A stretch of DNA of 64,000 nt from Halodesulfovibrio sp. MK-HDV (GCF_009914765.1 NZ_WYDS01000019.1:1-64000); one strand, 5' to 3'. Numbered from the stretch's first letter, positions 34,011 to 43,956 are shown. Notes: generated from the sequence alone by a model not told the origin. Program-made: numbers and translations.

Positions 34011-35267
34011 ATGGCGCACACACTCGCACAAAAAATATTACAGAAGCACACTGATCAAAAAATCGAAGGAATCGGACAGATCGTTCAATGCGACGTATCT
34101 TTGGTTCTTGCAAATGATATCACCGCACCGCTTGCCATCAAATCATTTAAGGCAATGGGCGCAACGTCTGTGTTTGATAAAGATAAAGTGGCTCTCGTAA
34201 TGGACCACTTTACACCGCAAAAAGATATCGCTTCCGCAATTCAGGTGAAAAACACGCGTGAATTTGCTCAGGAGCAAAATATTACTCATTACTACGAAGG
34301 TGGCGATTGCGGTGTAGAACACGCTCTCTTGCCAGAACTCGGACTCGTAGGCCCTGGTGACATTGTAATCGGCGCTGACTCTCATACCTGCACCTACGGC
34401 GGTCTCGGTGCCTTCGCAACCGGTCTTGGTTCAACAGACGTAGCGGGCGGCATGGCACTTGGTTCCACATGGTTCAAAGTACCGCCGACAATCCGCGCTA
34501 TCTTCAACGGTGAGCTTCCTGAGTACGTTGGTGCAAAAGATTTAATCTTGCGCCTCATCGGTGAAATCGGTGTATCCGGTGCGCTCTACAAAGCGCTCGA
34601 ATTTGGCGGTTCCACAATTGATGCTCTCAGCGTTGAAGGCCGTATGACCATTGCTAACATGGCAATTGAAGCCGGTGGTAAATGCGGACTTTTCCCAGTG
34701 GATGCAAAGACTCTTGAATACACCGCAGCACGTGGCCGTAACGACGAACTGCTCACTGCGGACGAAGGCGCAGAATACGAACGTGTTCTTAACTTCGACG
34801 TATCAAATATGTCGCCAATGGTTGCATGTCCGCATTTGCCGGATAACGTGCATCCAATTGAAAATGTCGAACCTAAAAAGGTCGATCAGGTCGTCATCGG
34901 TTCCTGCACCAACGGTCGTATCAGCGACTTACGCGAAGCAGCAGCCGTACTTAAAGGACGTAAAGTCGCATCTCGCACTCGTACTATCGTACTCCCTGCA
35001 ACGCCTACCATCTGGAAACAGGCATTGCGCGAAGGTCTCATTGAAACCTTCATGGAGTCAGGCTGTATCGTAGGTCCTGCAACATGTGGCCCTTGTCTCG
35101 GTGGACATATGGGCATCCTTGCTGACGGTGAAGTGGCAGTAGCTACTACAAACCGTAACTTCAGAGGACGCATGGGCAGCCTTGAGTCAGAAGTCTACCT
35201 CTCAAGCCCTGCCGTTGCTGCGGCAAGTGCTTTAGCTGGTGAAATTGCTGATCCTCGCAAAGTGTAG
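34011..35267 (+). CDS. leuC: 3-isopropylmalate dehydratase large subunit
   Basis: Isomerises isopropylmalate with LeuD. 418 residues, of the shorter HACN/IPMI class. The [4Fe-4S] Cys ligands are in IGSCTNGR and GPATCGPCLGGHMG, and IGADSHTCTYGGLGAF is conserved. It starts five bases after leuA with GGAGG upstream. It is followed by a repeat element that separates it from leuD. Confidence 0.96.
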   Translation: MAHTLAQKILQKHTDQKIEGIGQIVQCDVSLVLANDITAPLAIKSFKAMGATSVFDKDKVALVMDHFTPQKDIASAIQVKNTREFAQEQNITHYYEGGDCGVEHALLPELGLVGPGDIVIGADSHTCTYGGLGAFATGLGSTDVAGGMALGSTWFKVPPTIRAIFNGELPEYVGAKDLILRLIGEIGVSGALYKALEFGGSTIDALSVEGRMTIANMAIEAGGKCGLFPVDAKTLEYTAARGRNDELLTADEGAEYERVLNFDVSNMSPMVACPHLPDNVHPIENVEPKKVDQVVIGSCTNGRISDLREAAAVLKGRKVASRTRTIVLPATPTIWKQALREGLIETFMESGCIVGPATCGPCLGGHMGILADGEVAVATTNRNFRGRMGSLESEVYLSSPAVAAASALAGEIADPRKV

Positions 35268-35283
35268 TTGTTATTTTTATTGA

Positions 35284-35361
35284 TGCCTCCGGCGGCTGGT
35301 GAAAACCTTTTTGTAAAAAGGTTCTTCCCCAGACCCCTTTCCAAAAACTTTTGTTAGCGAG
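35284..35361 (+). repeat. Dispersed hairpin repeat, copy A
   Basis: GCCTCCGGCGGCTGG, then AACCTTTTT/AAAAAGGTT inside CTGG...CCCAG, then ACCCCTTTCCAAAAACTTTT. Related copies lie at 36024-36084 and 39530-39596, both in the opposite orientation. It falls between leuC and leuD. Confidence 0.75.
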
Positions 35362-35446
35362 TGAGTCATAGAGACTCTGCTAGTACTCGGCTTATTAAAG
35401 TTTAGGAAAGAGGGGGGTGAGTACATTCTTTTTGGGAGAAATGACC

Positions 35447-35944
35447 ATGACGTTAAAAGGTAAAGCTCACAAAGTGGGCGATCACATAGATACAGATGCC
35501 ATCATTCCTGCGCGTTTTTTGGTAACGACTGATGAAAAAGAGCTTGGTGCAAACTGCATGGAAGGCCTCGAAGCAGGCTGGGTAGAGCGTGTTTCTGAAG
35601 GCGACATCATGGTTGCCGGTGAAAACTTCGGTTGTGGTTCTTCACGTGAGCATGCACCAATTTCAATTCTTGGTGCTGGTATGCAGGTAGTAGTTGCGCA
35701 TTCTTTTGCGCGTATCTTTTACCGCAACAGCTTTAACATGGGACTCTTGCTCATCGAAATCGGTGAAGAGATCATCCATATTGAAGATGGACATGTTGTT
35801 TCCGTGGATATCGAGGCTGGTACCGTCATCAACGTGACCACTGGCAAAGTAATCGAATTCCCGCCGCTTCCACAGTTTATGCGTGATTTTGTCGATAATG
35901 GCGGACTTATTCCGCACGTAAGCGAAAAATTAAAAGAAAAGTAA
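35447..35944 (+). CDS. leuD: 3-isopropylmalate dehydratase small subunit
   Basis: 165 residues, full length. [11 protein letters not shown] at the N-terminus, [13 protein letters not shown] (active-site loop) and [11 protein letters not shown] are visible. GGGAG at 35434-35438 is only two bases from ATG 35441 but eight from ATG 35447, so the latter is taken as start. It follows leuC after 179 bp containing a repeat element. Confidence 0.95.
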   Translation: MTLKGKAHKVGDHIDTDAIIPARFLVTTDEKELGANCMEGLEAGWVERVSEGDIMVAGENFGCGSSREHAPISILGAGMQVVVAHSFARIFYRNSFNMGLLLIEIGEEIIHIEDGHVVSVDIEAGTVINVTTGKVIEFPPLPQFMRDFVDNGGLIPHVSEKLKEK

Positions 35945-36023
35945 TAGGTAAGCGCTTCAGATCGCTGCAAGGTAGTGGAGCGTAAGCCGTTAAGTTGCAT
36001 AAATAACAAGCGTAGCTCGCAGA

Positions 36024-36084
36024 TAAAAGTTTTAGGAGAGTCCAGAGAAGCCCTTTTTTAAAAGGGTTCTCTGGCCGCCGGAGG
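36024..36084 (-). repeat. Dispersed hairpin repeat, copy B
   Basis: Same family as copy A but on the other strand: AAAAGTTTTAGGAGAGTCC, CCAGAGAA...TTCTCTGG hairpin with a CCCTTTT/AAAAGGG core, then CCGCCGGAGGC. Lies between leuD and leuB. Confidence 0.75.
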
Positions 36085-36157
36085 CTCGTCGAAGACCCGC
36101 CGGATGCACCTATTTTCCTGCTAAACTGCGAAAAAAATTTTCATAGAGGGAAAGATC

Positions 36158-37231
36158 ATGGATATGAATATCGTTTTATTGCCGGGTGACGGCATCGGGC
36201 CGGAGATCACCACTCAGGCAGTAGAAGTTTTGAAGACAGTCGCAAACAAGTTTGGCCATAACGTAACCTTCACTGAAGAACAGATTGGTGGTTGCGCTAT
36301 TGACGCCACAGGCTGCCCGTTACCGAAGGAAACTGTTGAAGCGTGTAAGAAAGCGGATGCAGTCTTTCTTGGCGCTGTAGGCGGCCCTAAATGGGATAAT
36401 TTAGATGGTGCGACTCGTCCTGAAGCCGGATTGCTTGGCATCCGCAAAGAGCTTGGGCTGTTTGCCAACTTGCGTCCTGCAAAATTATTCCCTGAGCTTT
36501 CCAGCGCATGTTTCTTGCGTCCAGATATCGTAGAAGACGGCATCGACGTTATGGTTGTTCGTGAACTCACTGGCGGCATCTACTTCGGACAGCCGCAGGG
36601 TCAGGAAGTACGCGACGGTGTTCGTTATGGTTTCAACACCATGGTGTACAACGAAGACGAAGTTCGTCGCATTGCACGCATTGCTTTTGAAGCAGCCATG
36701 AAGCGTGACAAGCGCGTTTGTTCTGTAGATAAAGCAAACGTTCTTGAAGTTTCCCGTTTGTGGAGAGCTGTTGTGGAAGAAGTTGCGGCTGATTACCCTG
36801 AAGTTGAACTTACTCACATGTACGTTGATAACGCAGCAATGCAGCTTGTTCGTGACCCGAATCAGTTTGACGTCATCGTGACTGGTAACCTTTTCGGTGA
36901 CATCTTGTCTGATGAAGCAGCAGTAATCACCGGTTCTATCGGTATGCTTCCTTCTGCTTCCCTGAACAAGTCCGGCACTGGCCTTTTTGAGCCGATTCAC
37001 GGTTCCGCACCGGACATCGCAGGTCAGAACAAAGCTAACCCGCTTGCATCAATCCTTTCCATGGCAATGATGCTGCGTCATTCTTTCAACCTCATCAAAG
37101 AGGCGAACGCTATTGAAACAGCCGTTCAGAAAGTATTGCGCGAAGGCTACAGAACAGGTGACATCATGTCCAAAGGTGAAACCCTTGTTGGTTGTAACAC
37201 CATGGGCAACTTGGTCGTAGAACGCTTGTAG
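36158..37231 (+). CDS. leuB: 3-isopropylmalate dehydrogenase
   Basis: NAD-dependent oxidative decarboxylation of isopropylmalate. 357 residues: [27 protein letters not shown]-type block ([14 protein letters not shown]), [37 protein letters not shown] and [18 protein letters not shown]. Start ATG 36158 with GAGGGA upstream. Last gene of the leu operon. Confidence 0.97.
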   Translation: MDMNIVLLPGDGIGPEITTQAVEVLKTVANKFGHNVTFTEEQIGGCAIDATGCPLPKETVEACKKADAVFLGAVGGPKWDNLDGATRPEAGLLGIRKELGLFANLRPAKLFPELSSACFLRPDIVEDGIDVMVVRELTGGIYFGQPQGQEVRDGVRYGFNTMVYNEDEVRRIARIAFEAAMKRDKRVCSVDKANVLEVSRLWRAVVEEVAADYPEVELTHMYVDNAAMQLVRDPNQFDVIVTGNLFGDILSDEAAVITGSIGMLPSASLNKSGTGLFEPIHGSAPDIAGQNKANPLASILSMAMMLRHSFNLIKEANAIETAVQKVLREGYRTGDIMSKGETLVGCNTMGNLVVERL

Positions 37232-37287
37232 AAAGCAGCTCTTCCTCCTTTGAAAAGACTATTTGATAGATGGGGCTTTTCACCTAA

Positions 37288-37330
37288 AACAAAAAAAAAC
37301 GAAGCTACAAATGTAGCTTCGTTTTTTTTT
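37288..37330. terminator. Bidirectional terminator after leuB
   Basis: AACGAAGCTAC / GTAGCTTCGTT with an AAAT loop, A9 to the left and T9 to the right; it serves leuB and the convergent phosphoesterase gene. Confidence 0.93.
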
Positions 37331-37345
37331 GTTTGTAATTTTGAT

Positions 37346-38089
37346 CTAATCGCCTCTACCCGTTGCAAGGTAGCGCGCCCAGTCGAAACGTTCTTGTCTT
37401 GTTGCTGCAGCAACAGCATCTTCCACGGCATATGGAATATTCATTTGCTGAACCTTCCAGCCTGCGGAATCTTGTTCCAGCATTGTGTATGATGCATGTG
37501 AAGAATACGTCTGCATAGAGTGCACGACAGGGTGATTGTCAGTATATGCAGGTAGACCAACGCTTCCCGCATTAACTATAAGCTGACCGGATGATAGTTC
37601 GACAACTCGCGGAAGATGAGTATGACCACAAAGGATCACATCAGAATCTTCTCCGTCGAGCATCCGTATTATCTCGCCGTCCGAACGAACTTGTGGACTG
37701 CCACTGGAAATGTCTTCCAGTAAGTATGTCAAATCGTTGGTTGGCGAGCCATGACAGGCATAAATTTCTCTAGTTATCTGGCAGTCAAAGGGAAGCGTAT
37801 CAAGCCACTCAACCGGAGCATCACCAAGGTCATTCAACACAAACTGAAGTGTTGGATTTTTTAAAACTTCTTCGGGTGTAACTTCATACAGCAGCCGATC
37901 CTGATTCCCGCAAATTGAAATAACATTATATGATGTTAGCAGGTTGTAGGTAGCTCTAGGAGCAAGTGGTCCGTACAGAGTGTCACCCAAATTAACGATA
38001 TGGTTGGCACCACGAGTCGAGATGTCATCGAGAACAGCCTGTAGGGCATACGCATTACTGTGAATGTCAGAGATAATAGCAAATTTCAT
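37346..38089 (-). CDS. Metallophosphoesterase, YfcE/MJ0936-like
   Basis: 247 residues with the complete calcineurin-like metal-binding set: ISDIHSN, NLGDTLYG, ICGNQDR, ACHGSP and CGHTHLP. A C-terminal extension with MNIPYAVEDAV matches phosphodiesterases of this group. It follows speB in the same direction after 63 bp and may be cotranscribed with the polyamine genes. The substrate is unknown. Confidence 0.88.
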   Translation of the reverse strand: MKFAIISDIHSNAYALQAVLDDISTRGANHIVNLGDTLYGPLAPRATYNLLTSYNVISICGNQDRLLYEVTPEEVLKNPTLQFVLNDLGDAPVEWLDTLPFDCQITREIYACHGSPTNDLTYLLEDISSGSPQVRSDGEIIRMLDGEDSDVILCGHTHLPRVVELSSGQLIVNAGSVGLPAYTDNHPVVHSMQTYSSHASYTMLEQDSAGWKVQQMNIPYAVEDAVAAATRQERFDWARYLATGRGD

Positions 38090-38152
38090 ACTGTCACCAC
38101 CAAGATCTAAAAGTGTTGGCTTAAGATAGCAGTAAATTGGGTTCCTGTAGTG

Positions 38153-39004
38153 TTATATACCAGATCGCTGAATAATTCCCAACATGGAGTATGTGAGCTG
38201 AGCAGCAGCAAAATCTGATGCGTGATCGCCTTCCTGCGGTGCAAGTTCCACCACATCACAGCCAATGACATTTCGATCTTTCACAGCTTTTTCAAGCAAT
38301 GTGATTGCCTGCCACCATTGGATACCACCGGGAACAGGGGTGCCAGTTGCGCGGATAACAGACGGGTCGAGCCCATCCACGTCAAAGGTAATGTAAATAT
38401 TTTTCGGGAAATCTTCAGGGAGCAGAACGTCGGGCAGTGGTTTAAGTGCCAGATCTTTGGCATCAATATGCGGGATGTTGTGTTTAGCGCGGACTTCAAC
38501 TTCTTCTATACAGAAAGCGCGAACACCTAGTTGAAAAATAGGTAGTTCAAGCTCAAGTGCGCGATGCATAACAGATGCATGACTATACGGATCGCCCTCA
38601 TAGGCTTTTCGTAAGTCAGCATGGGCGTCAAATTGAACGATACCGAATGTGCCGTGCTTTTTCTTAAGCGCGCGTAATGCGCCGAGAGTCACAGAATGTT
38701 CACCGCCGAGCATAACTGGCAGTCCGTATCGGGAAGCTTCTGTTACCGCTGATTCAATGCGGGAAATCACCTGTTCAGTAGACCCTGTACAGTCGACCGG
38801 CTCATGAGTGTAGATGCCATCGTCTGCGGGAATGGATTCACCGTCCCACAATTCAAGCTGATCTGACGCTTCGAGAATTGCGTCAGGCCCATCAGCCGTA
38901 CCCCCACCATAAGAAACCGTTGCTTCAAAAGGAACAGGAACAATCTGGAATCGACATTGCTCCGGTGTAGTTTCTTCAAGTTCTGATGCTAAAAATCTAT
39001 TCAT
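38153..39004 (-). CDS. speB: Agmatinase
   Basis: Hydrolyses agmatine to putrescine and urea. 283 residues with the Mn-binding ureohydrolase motifs LGGEHSVTLG, QFDAHADLR and TFDVDGLDPS. It lies downstream of speA, the synthase and nspC on the same strand but separated from them by 610 bp, so it likely has its own promoter. Together these genes cover arginine to spermidine-type polyamines. Confidence 0.93.
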   Translation of the reverse strand: MNRFLASELEETTPEQCRFQIVPVPFEATVSYGGGTADGPDAILEASDQLELWDGESIPADDGIYTHEPVDCTGSTEQVISRIESAVTEASRYGLPVMLGGEHSVTLGALRALKKKHGTFGIVQFDAHADLRKAYEGDPYSHASVMHRALELELPIFQLGVRAFCIEEVEVRAKHNIPHIDAKDLALKPLPDVLLPEDFPKNIYITFDVDGLDPSVIRATGTPVPGGIQWWQAITLLEKAVKDRNVIGCDVVELAPQEGDHASDFAAAQLTYSMLGIIQRSGI

Positions 39005-39084
39005 GTTGTTACTATACTTTTTGATGAATTTGTTGGCAACACTGTTTGGTTTAGTGATGGGTTAGGGGGAGTGAAGTAGGGCGC

Positions 39085-39217
39085 GCGAAGTACAGAGGTA
39101 GTTTTCTACTTCAGTCTCTCGGGCGAATCACGGAGCTTCTGGATACGACTTGATTATCACTTTTTGCACTAAAAACAGCGCGAGAGTCTTACGCAGAATA
39201 CTACCTCTGTACTTCGC
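39085..39217. repeat. 133-bp element with perfect 18-bp terminal inverted repeats
   Basis: GCGAAGTACAGAGGTAGT (39085-39102) and its exact complement (39200-39217). Partial pairing continues inward (CAGTCTCTCG against CGCGAGAGTC). No flanking target duplication is visible. It has the shape of a MITE or of a long RNA hairpin. Confidence 0.75.
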
Positions 39218-39529
39218 TGAATTTGGTTTTAAACATCATAGCTGCGACTTATTAATATCAAGCGCTATAAGGTGAAAACTGGTTAACACTGTAAATATAG
39301 ATAGAAAACATGAAGGGATATGTGTGATTTTCCGGAAAATGAGTTGTGGAAGATATGAGCTTTGTGATCCCGTTTAGGCAATGTGAAATTTATTTGTAAG
39401 AAGAAATTCCGATTGAGTACCTCAACTTTTAAATATCGGGAAAAAAAGGTGGAGAGTTGGAATAAGCGTAGAATGAGACTGGTCGTGGCGTAAAAGCCGC
39501 GAGGTTACGGAATCAACAGGCTGGACTCG

Positions 39530-39596
39530 CAAATAAAAAGTTTTTGGAGAGTCCAGAGAACCTTTTTTCAAAAAGGTTCTCTGGTCGCCGAAGGCA
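39530..39596 (-). repeat. Dispersed hairpin repeat, copy C
   Basis: CCAGAGAACCTTTTTT / AAAAAGGTTCTCTGG followed by CGCCGAAGGC; flank GGAGAGTCC as in copy B. On the minus strand it lies just after nspC and could end its transcript. Confidence 0.78.
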
Positions 39597-39614
39597 AAAA
39601 AAAGAAAAAAATTA

Positions 39615-40772
39615 TTACGACAAACGGCACCTAAAATCGTCATATCCAAACTCACGAACGACGTGCAGGTCGCCGGAGCTTGGATTGTAACGTGCGATTG
39701 CAGGCAGCTGTAGCCCGTTGAAGGTGTTTGTTTTCACCATGGAGTAGATAGCCATGTCCGTGAACGCGAGGCGGTCGCCTGCTTTGAGCGGGGTATCAAA
39801 AGAGTATTCTCCGATGACATCCCCTGCGAGGCAGGATTTACCGGCTAGGCGGTAGGAGTTTACTTTCTCACCTTTTTCAGCGGAATCAATGACGAATGGT
39901 CGGTACGGCATCTCTAATACGTCCGGCATGTGACATGCGGCTGACGCGTCGAGGATGGCGATATCCATGTCGGCTTTGATTACGTCGAGGACTGTGGCTA
40001 CGAGTAGCCCTGCGTCGAGCGCAACGGCTTCACCCGGTTCAAGATACACTTGAACGTTATAACGGGCCTTAGCGCGCTCGATACAAGCACAGAGACGATC
40101 TATGTCATACCCTTCGCGGGTGATGTGATGCCCGCCGCCAAAGTTTAGCCATTCCATATTCTGGAGAAGATGACCAAACTGCTTTTCTACGGCTTCAAGC
40201 GTGCGATCAAGTGCATCTGCATCTTGTTCACAGAGTGTGTGAAAATGCAGACCGGATACGCCTTCAAGATCGTTCTCATCAAAGTTTTCAAGCCGCACAC
40301 CTAAGCGTGAACCGGGGGAACACGGGTCATAGATGGGCGTTGCGCCTTCGGAGTGCTGCGGGTTAACGCGTACGCCGATTTTGATGGTGCGCTCTGATGC
40401 CTGAATAAGCGGGCGGTATTTGCGCAGTTGTGCAAAAGAGTTGAACACGATGTGGTCAGAGTATTTGATGATCTCTGCCATGTCGTTGTCGGAATAAGCA
40501 GCGGCGAAGCTGTGCACTTCGCCGCCGAATTCTTCACGTCCCAGTCTCGCCTCGTGCGGAGAGCTAGCGCAGGTTCCGTGCAGGACGCCGCTCAGTACCG
40601 GAAAGGTGCTATATGTGGCGAATCCTTTGAGCGCGAGGAGGATTTTTGCCCCAGTGCGCTGTTGCACGGAATCTAAAATAGCCGCGTTATCCGCAAGCTT
40701 TGCCTCATCCACAACAAAGCATGGAGAAGGCAGGCGTTCTGGATTTAATTTTTGAAGGTAACTTCTGTCCAT
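39615..40772 (-). CDS. nspC: Carboxynorspermidine/carboxyspermidine decarboxylase
   Basis: A PLP-dependent decarboxylase of the alanine-racemase fold that releases (nor)spermidine from its carboxy precursor. 385 residues with the PLP Lys in LLALKGFATYS (near 47), GLHFHTLCEQ, WLNFGGGHHITR and VYLEPGEAVAL, the pattern specific for NspC. Its start overlaps the end of the synthase gene by 28 bases, so the two are coupled. Full length. Confidence 0.93.
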   Translation of the reverse strand: MDRSYLQKLNPERLPSPCFVVDEAKLADNAAILDSVQQRTGAKILLALKGFATYSTFPVLSGVLHGTCASSPHEARLGREEFGGEVHSFAAAYSDNDMAEIIKYSDHIVFNSFAQLRKYRPLIQASERTIKIGVRVNPQHSEGATPIYDPCSPGSRLGVRLENFDENDLEGVSGLHFHTLCEQDADALDRTLEAVEKQFGHLLQNMEWLNFGGGHHITREGYDIDRLCACIERAKARYNVQVYLEPGEAVALDAGLLVATVLDVIKADMDIAILDASAACHMPDVLEMPYRPFVIDSAEKGEKVNSYRLAGKSCLAGDVIGEYSFDTPLKAGDRLAFTDMAIYSMVKTNTFNGLQLPAIARYNPSSGDLHVVREFGYDDFRCRLS

Positions 40773-41941
40773 GGGAGACCGTGAATGTTGAGTTTTTCCA
40801 TGAATGGGTCTGGATCAAGTTCTTCCATGTTGAAGACGCCTTCGCCAGTCCATTTGCCGGTGAGCATAAGCATCGCGCCAATCATAGCTGGTACACCGGT
40901 GGTGTATGACACAGCCTGAGAAGCAACTTCTTTGAATGCTTCTTCGTGGTCGCAGATGTTGTAGATGTAGTAATCTTTAGGCTCGCCGTCTTTCATACCT
41001 TTCATGCGACAACCGATGCATGTGCGACCTTTTGTGCGCTCGCCGAGTCCTGCTGGTTCTGGAAGAACTTCTTTGAGGAATCGGAGAGGGATGATGTCCT
41101 GACCATTGTACTTAACGGTGTCGATACGTGTCATACCAACGTTTTCGAGTACTTGGAGATGGTTCAGGTACTGGTCGGAGAAGGTCATCCAGAAACGGGC
41201 ACGTTTGAGACCTTTCAAGTGTTTTACGAGAGACTCAAGCTCTTCGTGGTACATAAGAAAACACTTTTTAGGACCAATGCCTTCAGGGAAATCGTAGTTC
41301 ATGGAGAAGCTGAGCGGATCAGTTTCAAGCCATTCACCGTGTTCCCAGTAGCGACCGTTTGCAGTAACTTCGCGGATGTTGATTTCCGGGTTGAAGTTGG
41401 TTGCGAACGGGTGACCGTGGTCGCCTGCGTTGCAGTCAATGATGTCGAGCTGATGAATTTCATCAAACTGGTGTTTCATTGCATGTGCGCAGAAAATATT
41501 GGTTACGCCCGGATCGAAGCCGGAACCGAGAAGTGCCATGAGGCCTTTCTCTTTGAAACGCTCCTGGTATTCCCACTGCCATTTGTATTCGAACTTGGCT
41601 TCATCAAGCGGTTCGTAGTTGGCAGTATCAAGGTAGTTCACACCTGTTTCCAGACATGCGTCCATGATGGTGAGATCCTGATACGGCAGTGCGAGGTTGA
41701 TAACAAGAACAGGCTTGTGCTTGTTGATGAGTTCTACAAGCTCAGGCACGTTGTCAGCATCTACTGTGTCGGTAACAATGTCGCGACCGGTACGTTCTTT
41801 AACTGAAGAAGCAATTGCATCACATTTTTCAACAGTTCTGGATGCAAGAACGATTTCGGAAAAAACCTCAGGAACCTGTGCACACTTGTGTACACACACG
41901 CCGCCGACGCCGCCAGCGCCGATGATCAACACTTTAGACAT
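40745..41941 (-). CDS. Carboxynorspermidine synthase (saccharopine dehydrogenase-like)
   Basis: Reductively joins aspartate semialdehyde to a diamine, giving carboxy(nor)spermidine. 398 residues with the NAD(P) motif VLIIGAGGVGGVCVHKCA at the start, VLVINLALPYQD, TGVNYLDTANYEP and GSGFDPGVTNIF. Identity is supported by the overlap with nspC and by speA upstream. With putrescine from speA/speB the product is expected to be spermidine (inference). Confidence 0.92.
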   Translation of the reverse strand: MSKVLIIGAGGVGGVCVHKCAQVPEVFSEIVLASRTVEKCDAIASSVKERTGRDIVTDTVDADNVPELVELINKHKPVLVINLALPYQDLTIMDACLETGVNYLDTANYEPLDEAKFEYKWQWEYQERFKEKGLMALLGSGFDPGVTNIFCAHAMKHQFDEIHQLDIIDCNAGDHGHPFATNFNPEINIREVTANGRYWEHGEWLETDPLSFSMNYDFPEGIGPKKCFLMYHEELESLVKHLKGLKRARFWMTFSDQYLNHLQVLENVGMTRIDTVKYNGQDIIPLRFLKEVLPEPAGLGERTKGRTCIGCRMKGMKDGEPKDYYIYNICDHEEAFKEVASQAVSYTTGVPAMIGAMLMLTGKWTGEGVFNMEELDPDPFMEKLNIHGLPWTEVTFKN

Positions 41942-42018
41942 AGTTGTACTCCTTGCATGGTGCGGTACTGAAATCTACCTCAAAATTGTATTTTTGAGAT
42001 ACGATTTAGCCGCAAAAA

Positions 42019-43956
42019 TTATCTTTCAAAATAAGTATAGCCGCGCAGACCGGCATAGAACGCCTGTAGAAGTTCGAATCGTTCCGCAGCGGTGATTCGT
42101 CCTTCGCGCACGGATTGTTCCGCCATAGAGCGCAGGTCTTCCATGATTCTGCGCTGGTCATACTCTACGTATTCGAGCAGCTCGCCCACTGTGTCACCTT
42201 CAATCTCACGCACAAATTCGTAACTGCCGTCTTCATACATACGTACGCTGACAACGTTGGTGTCGCCGAACAGGTTGTGCAGATCGCCAAGGGTTTCCTG
42301 ATATGCACCAACGAGGAAAGCACCCATATAGTACTCATCGCCGTTTTTCATAGGATGCAGGTCAAGCAAGGGCTTCTGGCCTTTAGGGTCAATAAACGAG
42401 TCCAGCTTGCCGTCAGAATCACATGTGATGTCTGAAATGATGGCGTAGCGGGACGGCTCTTCCTTCAAGCGATGCAGCGGCATTACCGGGAACAGCTGGT
42501 CAATTGCCCATGAGTCCGGAAGGGACTGGAATACGCTGAAGTTAGCGTAATATATATCTGCAAGAGCTGTATCAATTTCTTCCAGCTCTTTAGGTACTAT
42601 TTTCAGTTTGTCTTTCAGCTTGGCAACAGTTTTGGTGATCGCCCAGAAGAGGTTGTCTGCCAGTGTTCGCTGGCGCAGGTTTACTCTTCCGTCAAGGAAC
42701 ATACGACGCGTTTCATCTCTGTAGAAGAGAGCATCGTTGTATGCTTCCTGAATGTTACGCAGACTGAGAGACTTATATGCCTCGTACATGCTTACAATTG
42801 GTTCAGGTGTGTCTTCAGGAATTTCTTCAGGGACATTACCGTCTTCAATTTTGCTTACGTCGAGGATGTTGAAAAGCAGAACAGAATAGTACGCAACCAC
42901 AGCACGACCGGATTCGGTAATGATGTGTGGATGCGGAATGTCCTGCTTATCAAGTGTTGTCATAACCGCTTCTACAACGTCCATCGCATATTCGTTAACG
43001 GTGTAGTTTCGGCTGGAGACATAGTTTGTATGTGAACCATCATAATCCACTGCAAGCCCGCCACCAAGGTCAATGTATCCCATTGGTGCGCCTTCACGAA
43101 CGAGTTCAGCGTACACGCGGGAAGCTTCCTGAACAGCAGAGCGAATACTGCGGATGTTAGGAATCTGTGAACCTAGATGATAGTGCAGCAGCTTTAAGCA
43201 ATGCAGCTTGTTATGTTCTTTCAGGGTGTCGATAATGTCGGTGATTTGCGACATTGAAAGCCCGAAAGAGGAACGCTCGCCGCCGGAAGCAGTCCAGTGA
43301 CCGCCGCCTTGTGCTGAAAGCTTAACACGCACGCCGATTTGTGGCTCTACGCCAAGCAAAGCAGCACGTTCTAACAGTGTAGCCAGTTCCCAGCCCATTT
43401 CCATAACGAAAATACAGTTGAAGCCCATGCGCATGGCGTGGAGTCCAAGGTCGATGAATTCCTCATCTTTGTACCCGTTACACACAAGGCATGCAGTATG
43501 GTCACGCATTTGAGAGATGGCGGCAATAAGTTCTGCTTTACTGCCAACTTCAAATCCATGATGAAAAGATGAGCCAAAATTGGCTATCTCTTCAAGAACT
43601 TGCTGCTGCTGATTGACTTTGATGGGGAAAACGCCTCGGTATTCTGCCTTGTAGCCAAGGCTTTTGATGGCGTCCCTAAAGGAATTGTGAAGAGAGGAAA
43701 TCTGCGAATCGAGAATGTTTTCAATGCGCAAGAGAACAGGCAGCTCAAGGCCGCGCTCTTTGAGTTCTCTAATAACCTCGGGAATACTGACAGCTACGTT
43801 GCTGCCACGTCCAAACGGGTGGATGGCAACGTCGCCATGGTCAGTAATGTCAAAGTAACCGGCACCCCAATTACGGATGCCATACAGTTCAGCGGAGTCA
43901 TCAATGCTCCACTGCTGGAGGGCTTTCTTGTTGGCCAACTGTCGTACCTCATACAT
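42019..43956 (-). CDS. speA: Biosynthetic arginine decarboxylase
   Basis: Converts arginine to agmatine. 645 residues, normal length. Visible are the PLP Lys in YRGVFPIKVNQQ (near 114), FHHGFEVGSKAEL, LHYHLGSQIPNIR, YIDLGGGLAVDYDG and ITESGRAVVA. It heads the minus-strand polyamine set speA, synthase, nspC, and further on speB. No S-adenosylmethionine decarboxylase or spermidine synthase gene is seen in the window. Confidence 0.96.
   Translation of the reverse strand: MYEVRQLANKKALQQWSIDDSAELYGIRNWGAGYFDITDHGDVAIHPFGRGSNVAVSIPEVIRELKERGLELPVLLRIENILDSQISSLHNSFRDAIKSLGYKAEYRGVFPIKVNQQQQVLEEIANFGSSFHHGFEVGSKAELIAAISQMRDHTACLVCNGYKDEEFIDLGLHAMRMGFNCIFVMEMGWELATLLERAALLGVEPQIGVRVKLSAQGGGHWTASGGERSSFGLSMSQITDIIDTLKEHNKLHCLKLLHYHLGSQIPNIRSIRSAVQEASRVYAELVREGAPMGYIDLGGGLAVDYDGSHTNYVSSRNYTVNEYAMDVVEAVMTTLDKQDIPHPHIITESGRAVVAYYSVLLFNILDVSKIEDGNVPEEIPEDTPEPIVSMYEAYKSLSLRNIQEAYNDALFYRDETRRMFLDGRVNLRQRTLADNLFWAITKTVAKLKDKLKIVPKELEEIDTALADIYYANFSVFQSLPDSWAIDQLFPVMPLHRLKEEPSRYAIISDITCDSDGKLDSFIDPKGQKPLLDLHPMKNGDEYYMGAFLVGAYQETLGDLHNLFGDTNVVSVRMYEDGSYEFVREIEGDTVGELLEYVEYDQRRIMEDLRSMAEQSVREGRITAAERFELLQAFYAGLRGYTYFER

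Larger units (their letters stand above)
39005..39614. other. Intergenic region between speB and nspC
   Basis: 610 bp with no credible gene. It holds a 133-bp element bounded by 18-bp inverted repeats (39085-39217) and a copy of the dispersed hairpin repeat (39530-39596). The remaining 300 bp are AT-rich without clear features. Confidence 0.6.
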
